A stretch of 36,964 bases of DNA from Planctomycetales bacterium (GTDB lineage: Bacteria; Planctomycetota; Planctomycetia; Planctomycetales; Planctomycetaceae), in NCBI GenBank assembly GCA_026400835.1, contig JAPLOA010000043.1, positions 1-36,964 on the forward strand, in the 5' to 3' direction. This document shows positions 1-8,618 of this stretch, one piece after another. The stretch's first letter is position 1. The number at the start of each line of letters is the position of its first letter. Under the pieces are notes generated by a model. That model was not told the DNA's origin, did not search any database, and saw nothing but the letters and a program-made list of their open reading frames with translations. A program made the position numbers and the translations under genes.

Positions 1-348
1 GATGAGTGGCCGTGAGCGGCCCCAGCCCCTACCGCTTGCTCTCGTAGCCATAGTCAATTTCGGTCGTATCGCTGACGACAAGATAACGGCCTGCCGGCAG
101 AGTTCGCGTGTTCTGATAATGTGCAGCCGTGACAGATTCGAAGGTGACTTCGGGTGGTTCGAAAAGTTGATAAGCGGCTTTGCAGTCGCCCGAGTTTTCG
201 GTTTGACAAGGTGTTGAAGCGTCCGGTTTCTCGTCCATTTGCTGCGCGTAGCGCACCAGCCGTTGAGTTCTCCGCGTGTTGCCAGGTTCACAGGCTGCAA
301 ACTGTTTTCACTCCACATGGCAGGCTCCAGATCGTGCAGCGATGTCAT
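1..348 (-). pseudogene. IS4/Tn5-like transposase remnant (5' part, frameshifted)
   Basis: Read on the minus strand from ATG 348-346, the product begins MTSLHDLEPAMWSENS, the usual opening of Tn5-like IS4-family transposases in planctomycetes. The frame is lost near 282: restoring one G after CTGG gives NLGNTRRTQRLVRYAQQ and continues into the second frame, which contains DCKAAYQLF, EVTFESVT and GRYLVVSDTTEIDYG. The last of these matches the family's DTTE/DxG catalytic region. An in-frame TAG at 29-31 then interrupts the protein, yet the reading after it (GLGPLTATH) still matches the family, so the stop is a second lesion. The rest lies beyond the window edge. Seen directly: the frameshift and stop. 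The family assignment rests on motif recognition. No terminal inverted repeat or target duplication was found on the right side. Confidence 0.75.
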
Positions 349-709
349 CCGAGGGGCTCCCGATCAGAATCCGTCCAACCCCCATTATGGCGTTCCGGCC
401 CCCATCCCTGAGCGGCAATTCATGGACCTACAGCAACTCCGAAGCCAGATGAAATCTCCCCCGGAAAACACGCCGCTTTCAGAACTCATCATCAATCGCA
501 TTTGTAGATTGTGCTCGCAGTTGGAACTTTTTCCGGGTAAAGATTAGCTCTGCAATGAAGACCTTTCGAAATCGCCGACTGCACCCGTTGCCTTGCCGCA
601 GGCGGCCCTTCAATGACATCCGGCGATCGGGGGTGTAGCATTCGCAATTGCGGATGCGACGTCTGAGTCCTTTTCCAGTGCTTGCGTGTCCGCGAAGAGG
701 GAGAATCAA
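349..709. other. Intergenic region, no gene seen
   Basis: Short open frames on both strands here show no recognisable family or good ribosome-binding site. The stretch separates the transposase remnant from the PQQ protein and probably contains the insertion-element end and the promoter of the next gene, but I could not define either. Confidence 0.5.
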
Positions 710-2014
710 ATGATGTCGCGAATATGCTTCGGTCGTTCTTGTGATGTTCTGTTTGCGATGCTGGTCAGCTCGCTGATTCTGCCCACGTCTGCGTATGCAG
801 ACGACTGGCCTCAGTGGGGCGGTCCCAAACGCGACTGCGTCTGGCATGAGGATGGGATCGTTGACAAGTTCGACACCAATGGCCTGTTACCGCGAGTCTG
901 GTCGGCTCCCGTCGCAGAAGGATACTCGGGGCCGGCGGTTGCTGATGGGCGAGTTTTCCTGACGGATCGCATCGTGGATGGTGAGTTTGAGCGGTTGTTG
1001 TGCTTCGATGCAGAGACTGGCAAGGAGCTCTGGAAGCATCAGTACTTTACTCGATACACCGTCAGTTATCCCGCAGGCCCCCGAGCAACTCCTGTGGTTG
1101 ATGAAGATCGAGTCTACTTCATCGGAACTCAGGGCGACATGTTTTGCATGAACGTTGTCGATGGCACGATCATTTGGCAGAAGAATTTCCCGAAAGACTA
1201 TGGCACTGAGCTGCCCATCTGGGGCATGGCGTCTTCACCTCTTGTTGACGGGAGTAAGCTCATCACATTGGTCGGTGGTGTGAAAGATGGACTTGTGATC
1301 TGCTTCGATAAAGTTTCCGGCAAGGAGATTTGGAGATCGTTGAATGATCCCGGCACAGGATATTGTCCGCCGGTGATTTATGAATTCGGCGGCCGACGTC
1401 AACTGATCATCTGGCATCCTTCTGCCGTCTCTTCGCTGGATCCCGAGACTGGTGCTGTGTTGTGGGAAATGCCATGGGATATTAAAGCTGGCCTGTCGAT
1501 CCCTATGCCTCGCAAGCTGGATGATCGACTGTTTCTGACGTCGTTCTATGAAGGCCCGCGTATGCTGAAGGTCAGCGCGGATAAGGCGGAGTTGTTATGG
1601 AAGGGCAATGGCGTGAATGAACAGCAGACGGATAAGCTGCACTCGATCATGCCGACCCCAGTTGTGCGTGACAAGAACATTTTTGGAGTCTGCAGCTATG
1701 GTCAATTGCGATGTCTGAAGACGGATGATGGCAGTCGCGTCTGGGAATCTCTGGAAGCGACCGGCAGCGGCCGCTGGTGGAATGCGTTCATCGTGCCTCA
1801 GGGAGATCGCTATTTTCTGCATAACGAGCAGGGAGATCTGATCATCGCAAATTTGTCTGAGGCTGGCTATGAAGAGACCAGCCGTGCAAAGCTGGTCGAG
1901 CCAACTCGTCCTGTCCAGCGTCGAATGACAATCTGGTCGCATCCGGCTTTTGCGATGAAGAGCGTGTTCGCTCGCAATGACAAGGAACTGGTGCGAGTCA
2001 ACCTTGCGAAGTGA
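710..2014 (+). CDS. Secreted PQQ-like beta-propeller repeat protein
   Basis: The product is a 434-residue protein with an N-terminal signal peptide (hydrophobic stretch LFAMLVSSLILPTSAYA) followed at once by DWPQWGGPKRD, the hallmark opening of planctomycete PQQ-binding-like propeller proteins (usually DWPQWRGPNRDG). Blade motifs follow along the chain: RLLCFDAETGKELWKH, MNVVDGTIIWQKNF, ICFDKVSGKEIWRS, SSLDPETGAVLWEM and LKTDDGSRVWES. Such proteins are exported and either act as scaffolds or bind ligands; an enzyme activity cannot be read from the sequence. I chose the ATG at 710 because GAGGGA lies at 698-703, just upstream; an in-frame GTG at 686 lacks that support. It is monocistronic, convergent with the following minus-strand isomerase gene. 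The family call is firm; the function is open. Confidence 0.85.
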   Translation: MMSRICFGRSCDVLFAMLVSSLILPTSAYADDWPQWGGPKRDCVWHEDGIVDKFDTNGLLPRVWSAPVAEGYSGPAVADGRVFLTDRIVDGEFERLLCFDAETGKELWKHQYFTRYTVSYPAGPRATPVVDEDRVYFIGTQGDMFCMNVVDGTIIWQKNFPKDYGTELPIWGMASSPLVDGSKLITLVGGVKDGLVICFDKVSGKEIWRSLNDPGTGYCPPVIYEFGGRRQLIIWHPSAVSSLDPETGAVLWEMPWDIKAGLSIPMPRKLDDRLFLTSFYEGPRMLKVSADKAELLWKGNGVNEQQTDKLHSIMPTPVVRDKNIFGVCSYGQLRCLKTDDGSRVWESLEATGSGRWWNAFIVPQGDRYFLHNEQGDLIIANLSEAGYEETSRAKLVEPTRPVQRRMTIWSHPAFAMKSVFARNDKELVRVNLAK

Positions 2015-2159
2015 GCCAACATGAGGCTTGAATGGCAAGGCCTATGCATTTGCGGCGTGATGGGAATGTTCGAACGTCAGCCGTAAGTCAGTTTCGCAAT
2101 GTAACAAAGCTCATCGAGTCGCGATGGTGGTTTAGTCGCGCGATGCTCTGAGTCGCGAT

Positions 2160-3488
2160 TCAGAGCTTGCTGGCGTCTCGAAACTCTTTTTCGAAGCTCT
2201 CGCCGAAGATTGTGTTCACATTCCCCTTCTCGCGGATCTCCCTGCGAACCTTCTGGCGAGCTTCCAGCTTCATTTCGTTCAGCAGTGTGGTTTCGATTTC
2301 CTTCTGGACTTCCTGGAAGGGAATTGTGCCTGGGTCTCGATGATCAATGACCTTGTACACTTCAAAGCGATCACTCCGCACCTGCACGCTGGAGATTTCT
2401 CCATCCGGCATTTCGAACAGCATGTCTTCGAGAGCTTTGTCTGTCAAAGAGCCGCGTTTTATCCAGCCGATCTCCCCGCGTTTTTCAGCGGTCATCGTAT
2501 CTGACAAAGCCTGAGCGACATCACCAAAGTCTTTGCCGCTCTGGAGCTGAGTGACCACATTCGTCATGGCCTGTTCGGCACCCTCACGACCTCCATGATC
2601 GCGGAAGCGGACGACGATTTCGGCAAAGCGAACTTCTTCAACGGGCTTGTAGTCGTTGATATGCTCCTGATAGTAGCTCACGAGGACTTCTCGATCGATC
2701 GTTTCCGGAACTTTGATCGAGGTTCCGATGTAGCCTTCCACCATCTGCATGCGCAGGAAATTGTCGCGAAGTGCATCGACTGAGATTCCTTCTTTGGCCA
2801 GTCGCTCATCAAGTTGCTGGTCCGTGACAAATCCCTCTTTTTCTTTGATACCAGCAATCACTTTTTGGAACTGCGGTTCCAATGTCTCTTTGATCGCATC
2901 CCGTTTGTCCTCGGGAATCTTCTTCTCAAGAGCTTGAACGATCAGTTCATCCTCCACGTACTTGGGAAGACGCTTTCGCAAGGTCGCTTCGATCACTTCC
3001 TGACGCTTTGATTCGGGCAGGCGTGGATCAGATTCGATAATCTGACGAGCTCCCCCCAGAACGTCATCAACAAACACTGGTTTTCCGTTCACGTCCGCGA
3101 CGACGGTTGTTCCCGTCAAAGGGCCCGAGTTATTCTTTGAAAAGCCGATCTGCTGGACGTCGATACCAGTCGCGGACTGCCCCATGGCCAGTCTTTGCTC
3201 TTCAGCATCGGCAGTTTGATTGACCAGAGATCGTCGGGGCGGGGCATCGGCAAAGACGGGGTTGGGCACCTTGAGTGACCGTCCTTTACAGCCGCAGTTT
3301 CCGAGAATCACCAATAGAATCACCATCAACCACAGCGCGGACGTAAGTCTCTGAGATCGGCGTCGCCGAGTTTTCAGGGGGCTGGCATGAAGAATTTTGG
3401 AACCCACGGGATTTTGCCGAAGAGAGAGTGGCAGCAGAGAGACGACGCGGAAAGCGGGATTTGCGGGATCTAAAGGAACATCGGCCAA
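2160..3488 (-). CDS. SurA/PpiC-type peptidyl-prolyl cis-trans isomerase, membrane-anchored
   Basis: This 442-residue protein has a basic N-terminal stretch (KTRRRRSQR), one hydrophobic segment (ALWLMVILLVILGNCGC) and then a soluble domain, so it is anchored or a lipoprotein facing the periplasm; the lipobox is a poor match. A SurA-type N-terminal chaperone region spans about 125-265. A parvulin (PpiC) domain spans about 275-395, with VEEVRFAEIVVRF, DFGDVAQALSDTMTAEKRGEIGWIKRGSL and MPDGEISSVQVRSDRFEVYKV, the usual parvulin strand-helix pattern. The likely role is folding of exported proteins. The start is uncertain: the longest frame begins with TTG at 3488 without a clear ribosome-binding site, and a GTG at 3407 would give a more usual short cytoplasmic tail. 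It stands alone, convergent with the propeller gene. Confidence 0.85.
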   Translation of the reverse strand: MADVPLDPANPAFRVVSLLPLSLRQNPVGSKILHASPLKTRRRRSQRLTSALWLMVILLVILGNCGCKGRSLKVPNPVFADAPPRRSLVNQTADAEEQRLAMGQSATGIDVQQIGFSKNNSGPLTGTTVVADVNGKPVFVDDVLGGARQIIESDPRLPESKRQEVIEATLRKRLPKYVEDELIVQALEKKIPEDKRDAIKETLEPQFQKVIAGIKEKEGFVTDQQLDERLAKEGISVDALRDNFLRMQMVEGYIGTSIKVPETIDREVLVSYYQEHINDYKPVEEVRFAEIVVRFRDHGGREGAEQAMTNVVTQLQSGKDFGDVAQALSDTMTAEKRGEIGWIKRGSLTDKALEDMLFEMPDGEISSVQVRSDRFEVYKVIDHRDPGTIPFQEVQKEIETTLLNEMKLEARQKVRREIREKGNVNTIFGESFEKEFRDASKL

Positions 3489-3865
3489 AGAAGGGAACGG
3501 GACTATACGACTGTTGGCGGGAATCCATCAAGGTCGAAATTGCAGCCCTGTTCTGGCCGAAGATCGCTATTCCATCCGGCAGAGATTGCCGTTTCCGCAG
3601 GCTTGGCTCCAAGTCAGGAAAAAATCACCTGTGAACTCAGACTGGCGCTTCCAACGATGAGGCTATGCCCTAGAGTCTGCGTCAGGCAGCAGCCCCTGAT
3701 TTGTTCTGCCAATATAAATTCCTCGAATACAGCCCCTGCGTGAATCGTCGCGCCCACTCGTTACGTCTTCTGTTTGTGGCTATGTTCGTCAGCAGTGATT
3801 CAATGCCTCAGGTGCTGATAGTTAAAGGCACTGCACGCTTCGAATCTCGATGAAATGAGTGAAAC
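3489..3865. other. Divergent intergenic region between PPIase and ppa
   Basis: No credible gene is seen in either strand. The region must hold the promoters for the two divergent genes, but I see no convincing -35/-10 pair. No long inverted repeat was noticed. Confidence 0.4.
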
Positions 3866-4483
3866 ATGGCTTTTCCAAAACCATTCTTCCGTTGGCGACC
3901 GCATCCATGGCATGGGCTTGAAGTGGGGCCCAATCCTCCGCATCTTGTGCACGCCTTTATTGAGATCTCGCCATTCGACCTTGTGAAGTACGAAGTCGAT
4001 AAGGTGACCGGTTACCTGCGTGTTGACCGTCCGCAGCGAACGTCGTCTCAGCCGCCTGCTCTCTATGGTTTTATTCCCAGAACATTCTGCGGGACTCGAG
4101 TTGCGGAAATGATGCCGCGGGCTCGACGAGGCGACGGCGACCCTCTGGATATTTGTGTGCTCAGTGAACGACCGATCACGAAATCTGAAGTGATCGTGAA
4201 TGTTCGCGTGATTGGTGGCCTGCCGATGCTGGATGGCGGCGAGGCTGATGACAAGATTATCGGCGTGCTGGCTCAGGACACGATCTGGTCGCATGTTGAG
4301 GATCTGGATGAACTTCCACAGGCTCTCGTGCAGCGTCTGCGTCACTATTTTACGACTTACAAGGTCATGCCGGGCGATACGACTCAGCAGGTTTCGATTG
4401 ACCACATTTACGATCGAGCGCATGCAGAAAAGGTGATTCTGGCGGCAATGGCTGACTACGAAGACGAGTTCGGCGGAGTTTGA
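3866..4483 (+). CDS. ppa: Inorganic pyrophosphatase (family I, soluble)
   Basis: The 205-residue product hydrolyses pyrophosphate to phosphate in the cytoplasm, pulling biosynthetic reactions forward. Family I signatures are present in order: [26 protein letters not shown], the metal-binding [15 protein letters not shown], the segment [12 protein letters not shown] and the late FTTYK. The acidic residues of the DGDPLD block that bind Mg are intact. It is about 30 residues longer than the E. coli enzyme, mostly through an N-terminal extension ([19 protein letters not shown]) found in some family members. The ribosome-binding site is weak (ATGAGTGAAAC just before ATG). It is a single gene followed by a possible hairpin terminator. 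Confidence 0.93.
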   Translation: MAFPKPFFRWRPHPWHGLEVGPNPPHLVHAFIEISPFDLVKYEVDKVTGYLRVDRPQRTSSQPPALYGFIPRTFCGTRVAEMMPRARRGDGDPLDICVLSERPITKSEVIVNVRVIGGLPMLDGGEADDKIIGVLAQDTIWSHVEDLDELPQALVQRLRHYFTTYKVMPGDTTQQVSIDHIYDRAHAEKVILAAMADYEDEFGGV

Positions 4484-4521
4484 TTGTCTCGCCGTCGATT
4501 ATTGCGCAAGTAGTGTTCCAC

Positions 4522-4554
4522 GAACGAACTGGTGATTTGAGGGCCAGTTCGTTC
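4522..4554 (+). terminator. Possible hairpin terminator after ppa
   Basis: A perfect 11-bp inverted repeat (GAACGAACTGG, 4522-4532; CCAGTTCGTTC, 4544-4554) encloses an 11-base loop 38 bases after the ppa stop. Only a short T tract follows, so termination would be weak or factor-assisted. The hairpin can also serve the opposite strand. Confidence 0.45.
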
Positions 4555-4779
4555 TTCGCGTTAATGCACATGCACATTGACATGAATGCCGCTCCAGCTT
4601 GATCCTCTTGACCCACAAGTGCCGAGCTGAGTTGCTCATCGAAGCACAGACTGGGAAGATGGAACGTTGGGCTGCATCTCGGAGACGTCGGGAGTACCCG
4701 CGAACTACGTCTGTCTGGTGCTTGCTGCCTGATTCACTGTCAATGTACTCGTGGCAACGCTGGAGACAAACGGGGATTA

Positions 4780-5232
4780 TCAAGCCTTTGCAGGGGCTGG
4801 CTGCAGTTCCTGCTCAATCTCGCCAAGGGCCTTCAGAACAGCGGCTTCGTGCTGGCCGACAACTCGCAGTGTCTCCGATGCCTCTGAATCACCAGCGGAT
4901 TCAAGTGAAGTGACCCCGAGGGAAATGCGATCACAGATCAGCTTCTGGCTGTGCCTCAGGCGACCAATCAGGACATTCAGCCCCAAAAATTGCTGATCAG
5001 TGTACTCGGTCGGAAATGAACCGAAGTCGATGTGATACTCGCGAGCAGTCAGCAGGTTGACAATTTCGCCGACATCCTGTCGCTGGCGAGCGGCCAGAAC
5101 ACGAACCTGCTCTTCAATTGCAGTGGCCTCAAGACGTACCCACGGCCATGACTCAGACACGTATTGCAGAAAACTGCATGACATCTGAATCAGCGTATTG
5201 TTCAGAAGGATCTCGTTGTCCTGGCAGGTCAT
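4780..5232 (-). CDS. Hypothetical protein, helical, at the end of the nuo operon
   Basis: A 150-residue soluble protein of unknown function, read in the same direction as the nuo genes and starting 58 bases after the nuoN stop. It contains no signal peptide or membrane segment and is almost entirely predicted helix: LLNNTLIQMSCSFLQYV, ATAIEEQVRVLAARQRQDVGEIV and QQFLGLNVLIGRLRHSQKLICD form long amphipathic helices, suggesting a small helical bundle. Its codon use and the absence of better frames support it as real. I do not recognise the family. Position suggests co-transcription with complex I genes, but this does not prove a role in respiration. Confidence 0.65.
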   Translation of the reverse strand: MTCQDNEILLNNTLIQMSCSFLQYVSESWPWVRLEATAIEEQVRVLAARQRQDVGEIVNLLTAREYHIDFGSFPTEYTDQQFLGLNVLIGRLRHSQKLICDRISLGVTSLESAGDSEASETLRVVGQHEAAVLKALGEIEQELQPAPAKA

Positions 5233-5290
5233 TTCCGAACTCGATATGCAACAAAAGAACTCTGAACGGTGACAAACACGCTAAACAGTA

Positions 5291-6907
5291 TCAGGGGTTT
5301 GGCAACTGGGCAATTGCCTGAGCCGCGTCGTTCGCAGTCTGACTCATCATGTGAGGCAGAACACCCAGTAGCAGTACAAACACTGCCAGGGTGACCACGA
5401 AAGCTGACTCCCAGGAAACCAGACGAACCGGCACTGGTCGAGCATCCGCAGGGCGGGCTTCAAGAAACATTGTTCGCAGCACTCGAATATAGTACACAAG
5501 GCTGAAAACTGTGTTCAGAGCTCCAAAAGCAACAACCACATACATGAATCCATGAACTTCTCCTGCTTTGAAAGCAGAAGCGAAGATAAACAGTTTGCCA
5601 ACAAAACCACCGAATGGCGGCATCCCAACCAGGCTGAACATACAAATTAGCATCACTATACACAGCGTTGGCGATTGACTAATCAGCCCTTTGAAGCTGT
5701 CAACTTCTTCGCTGAACGTGTAGTTGCGAGCAATCGCGATCACCGCAAACGCTCCCAGGTTCATGAACAGGTACACAACCAGGTAGTACAATAAACCTTC
5801 AATCGACTGGTTAATGTTCTCAGTAAGAGTTGCCGCCTGAGGACTATTCTTCAGAACCAGAAGGGCGGCGACGGCCATGACCATATAGCCCGCATGCGCG
5901 ATCGTTGAATAAGCCAACAGTCGCTTCAGATTCGTCTGCGTGTAGGCTGCAAGATTACCGAAGGTTGTCGTGATACAGGCGATAAAGCCTAAGCCAAGTC
6001 CAAAAGAAATCATTAATGACTCGGTGCCTTTGGCTCCGGACAACGCGAGGCAGAATCGAACCAGAAGTCCAAATGCACCAGCTTTGGATGCCACTGAAAG
6101 GAAACCCGCGACTTCCGCAGAAGCACCTTCGAAGGCATCCGGACACCAGAAATGAAACGGCACCAGCGATAGCTTGAATGCAAGACCAACCATGACCAGC
6201 ATTGTGCCGAGTGCAACGGTACGAACTTCCGGATCCTTCAGTCCACCAGAACCACCTGCAGCGGCCTCAGCCAGTCGCTGAGAAAGCAAGGACATGTCAG
6301 TCGTCCCCAGGACACCACCGACAAGGCTGATTCCATACAACATAACTCCGGCAGCGCCAGCACCATAGACGACATACTTCAGAGCGGCTTCACTGCTGAC
6401 TTTGCGCCCCTTCAGGAATCCCACCATGGCGTAGCTCGGAACGCTCGTCATTTCTACACCAATAAACAGCATCAACAAATTGTTGGCACTGGCCATCAAC
6501 ATCATGCCGATCGTTGCACCAAACAACAGTGAGTAAAAGTCGGGGCTGTCTTCTTCGTCGGGAATACCAGTGAGACTAGTCAGAGCAACGGTCAGCAGCA
6601 GAAATAACGCGAGGAAACCACGAAAAAATACCGTAAAGGAATCATGAACCAGCAGGCCCGTGAAAATATGCGTGGTGACGACGGCATCTTTTGCATGCAG
6701 GGCATCAAACTGCTTGTAAGCCAGGAATGTTGCCACGAGCGCTCCAACCGTCGCCGTCAGGCAAGCCGGGATCAACCGATCAAGACCAGACAGCCGCATT
6801 AGCAGCATCAGGACAATCGTAGCGCTCAGGCACAGTTCGACGCCAAAGCGAGGAATCGACTGAGTCGTGTCAGTGATCAGCGAGTTGATAAGATCAGTGA
6901 ACAGCAT
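5291..6907 (-). CDS. nuoN: NADH-quinone oxidoreductase subunit N (complex I)
   Basis: A 538-residue polytopic membrane protein, one of the three antiporter-like proton-pumping subunits of complex I. Seen in the sequence: the membrane glutamate in LLMLFIGVEMTSVPSYAMVGF, the lysine-bearing helix VGLAFKLSLVPFHFWCPDAFEGA, and LLAYSTIAHAGYMVM, all diagnostic of the Nqo14/NuoN line. About 14 hydrophobic segments are present, as usual. I prefer the ATG at 6907 (MLFTDLINSLITDT) because it matches the family start; an in-frame TTG at 6937 would add ten residues. It lies 55 bases after nuoM in the operon and is followed by the 150-residue gene. Conserved pump residues are intact, so the subunit should be functional. 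Confidence 0.95.
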   Translation of the reverse strand: MLFTDLINSLITDTTQSIPRFGVELCLSATIVLMLLMRLSGLDRLIPACLTATVGALVATFLAYKQFDALHAKDAVVTTHIFTGLLVHDSFTVFFRGFLALFLLLTVALTSLTGIPDEEDSPDFYSLLFGATIGMMLMASANNLLMLFIGVEMTSVPSYAMVGFLKGRKVSSEAALKYVVYGAGAAGVMLYGISLVGGVLGTTDMSLLSQRLAEAAAGGSGGLKDPEVRTVALGTMLVMVGLAFKLSLVPFHFWCPDAFEGASAEVAGFLSVASKAGAFGLLVRFCLALSGAKGTESLMISFGLGLGFIACITTTFGNLAAYTQTNLKRLLAYSTIAHAGYMVMAVAALLVLKNSPQAATLTENINQSIEGLLYYLVVYLFMNLGAFAVIAIARNYTFSEEVDSFKGLISQSPTLCIVMLICMFSLVGMPPFGGFVGKLFIFASAFKAGEVHGFMYVVVAFGALNTVFSLVYYIRVLRTMFLEARPADARPVPVRLVSWESAFVVTLAVFVLLLGVLPHMMSQTANDAAQAIAQLPNP

Positions 6908-6962
6908 TGCGACACTTACCGACAATGGAGAAAACAAACCGGGGTCACGAAACCGTCAGCAC

Positions 6963-8549
6963 TTATCGCTGAGCCTGCAACTGAGTCACCTGAGCTGCAG
7001 ACTGCTGATAGCCTGATTCTGCTGCTTTCGACATGGATGTGATCGAAGGTTCCATGATGTTAAACAAAATTGCAGGGAAGATTCCAAACACGATCGCCAA
7101 AGCCAACAGCGTTACAGCGATGCTCGTTTCTCGCATGTTCATCGGAGTCAGATCTTCCGGATGCGGGCCTCGATATTCTGCACCGAGGTATACTCGCTGC
7201 ATTGCCCACAGAATATAACCGGCTGTCAGAATCACACCTGATGCCGCCACAATGGCCAGAACCCAACTGAAGTTCCATGTACTGAGCACAACAAACACTT
7301 CGCCAATGAAACCACACAGCCCTGGCAGACCAAGGCCAGCAAAAAACAGCCCGGCAGATAATCCGCTGTAGAGCGGCATCTTGCCCATCAAGCCACCGAA
7401 GCGATTCAAGTCGCGATGGTGAACTCGGTCGTAGATCACTCCAACCATAAAGAACATGCCGGCTGAAGAAATCCCGTGAGCAATCATCTGGAACATGGCA
7501 CCATTCAGACCCATCTGCCAGTAGTCCATCCCGATCGACTGACCATTGGCTTCATTCACTTTCCAAACGGCCAGACCCAGCAACACGTAGCCCATGTGGC
7601 TCACAGAGCTATAGGCGACCAGTCGCTTGAAGTCTGTCTGAGCCAAGGCTGCGAACGCACCGTAAATAATGCTGATCACACCAATTGCCACCATCGTCCA
7701 CGCCCAGTACTGTGCTCCGTAAGGACACAGCGGGAACGCGATGCGAATGATGCCGTAACCGCCCATCTTCAGCAAAACACCAGCCAGAATCATACTGATC
7801 GGCGTTGGTGCTTCGACGTGAGCGTCAGGAAGCCATGTGTGAACTGGAAATGCCGGCAACTTAATTGCAAAGCCAATGAACAGCATCACGAAGGCCGTGA
7901 TCTGCAGCGACGGACTAAGCAGGCCACCCTTTGACGCCGCGTCAGCGAGGTAAATCAGGTTGAATCGACCACCTGGTTCCGGAGCGTTGAAGTAAAACAT
8001 CAGCATTGCAACCAGCATCAACACGCTGCCCGCCAGCGTGTACAAAAAGAACTTGATGGCGGCGTATTCTTTTCGTGGTCCGCCCCATACGCCGATCAGG
8101 AAGTACATCGGCAGAAGCATGACTTCCCAGAACACGTAGAACAGGAAGAAGTCGAGCGATAGAAATACGCCCATCATGCCGGACTCAAGCATCAGGAAGA
8201 GAACCAGATAACCCTTCACGTGTTTGGTGATGCTCCAGCTTGCTCCCATGGCCAATGCACTGACCAGTCCGGTCAGGAGCACAAGCGGCAGGCTGATTCC
8301 GTCAACACCCAGACGGTAGTAAACATTCCATGTGGGAATCCACTGCTTGGCGACTTCAAACTGAATGCCACTGGTGCCTTCCTGGAAATCACCCCAGAGC
8401 ATCAGGGTTAATCCAAAGGTCACCAAAGTCGTTGCCATCGCAAACAGTCGCATCGCCTCGGAATTCTTGCTGTCAAACAAGAGCGCCAACAGCAAGGCAC
8501 CGATCGTAGGGACAAAAATGATGGCTGAGAGAAGAAATTCAGGATTCAT
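6963..8549 (-). CDS. nuoM: NADH-quinone oxidoreductase subunit M (complex I)
   Basis: A 528-residue antiporter-like subunit of the complex I membrane arm. Diagnostic stretches are YYRLGVDGISLPLVLLT, the conserved glutamate in FFLFYVFWEVMLLPMYFLIGVWGG, the lysine helix FAIKLPAFPVHTWLPDAHVEAPTP, and DFKRLVAYSSVSHMGYVLLG. All charged residues of the proton path that I can place are kept. Length and roughly 14 membrane segments match the family. The N-terminus MNPEFLLSAIIFVPTIGALLL is the normal start. The gene sits between nuoL (69-base gap) and nuoN. The C-terminus ends in a short Gln-rich soluble tail (QQSAAQVTQLQAQR). Confidence 0.96.
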   Translation of the reverse strand: MNPEFLLSAIIFVPTIGALLLALLFDSKNSEAMRLFAMATTLVTFGLTLMLWGDFQEGTSGIQFEVAKQWIPTWNVYYRLGVDGISLPLVLLTGLVSALAMGASWSITKHVKGYLVLFLMLESGMMGVFLSLDFFLFYVFWEVMLLPMYFLIGVWGGPRKEYAAIKFFLYTLAGSVLMLVAMLMFYFNAPEPGGRFNLIYLADAASKGGLLSPSLQITAFVMLFIGFAIKLPAFPVHTWLPDAHVEAPTPISMILAGVLLKMGGYGIIRIAFPLCPYGAQYWAWTMVAIGVISIIYGAFAALAQTDFKRLVAYSSVSHMGYVLLGLAVWKVNEANGQSIGMDYWQMGLNGAMFQMIAHGISSAGMFFMVGVIYDRVHHRDLNRFGGLMGKMPLYSGLSAGLFFAGLGLPGLCGFIGEVFVVLSTWNFSWVLAIVAASGVILTAGYILWAMQRVYLGAEYRGPHPEDLTPMNMRETSIAVTLLALAIVFGIFPAILFNIMEPSITSMSKAAESGYQQSAAQVTQLQAQR

Positions 8550-8618
8550 CGTCTGATCACAGTCTGACTAAAACCGTCGGATGGACGGCGAGAAACTGAA
8601 ATAGGCCGCAAGAAATCA

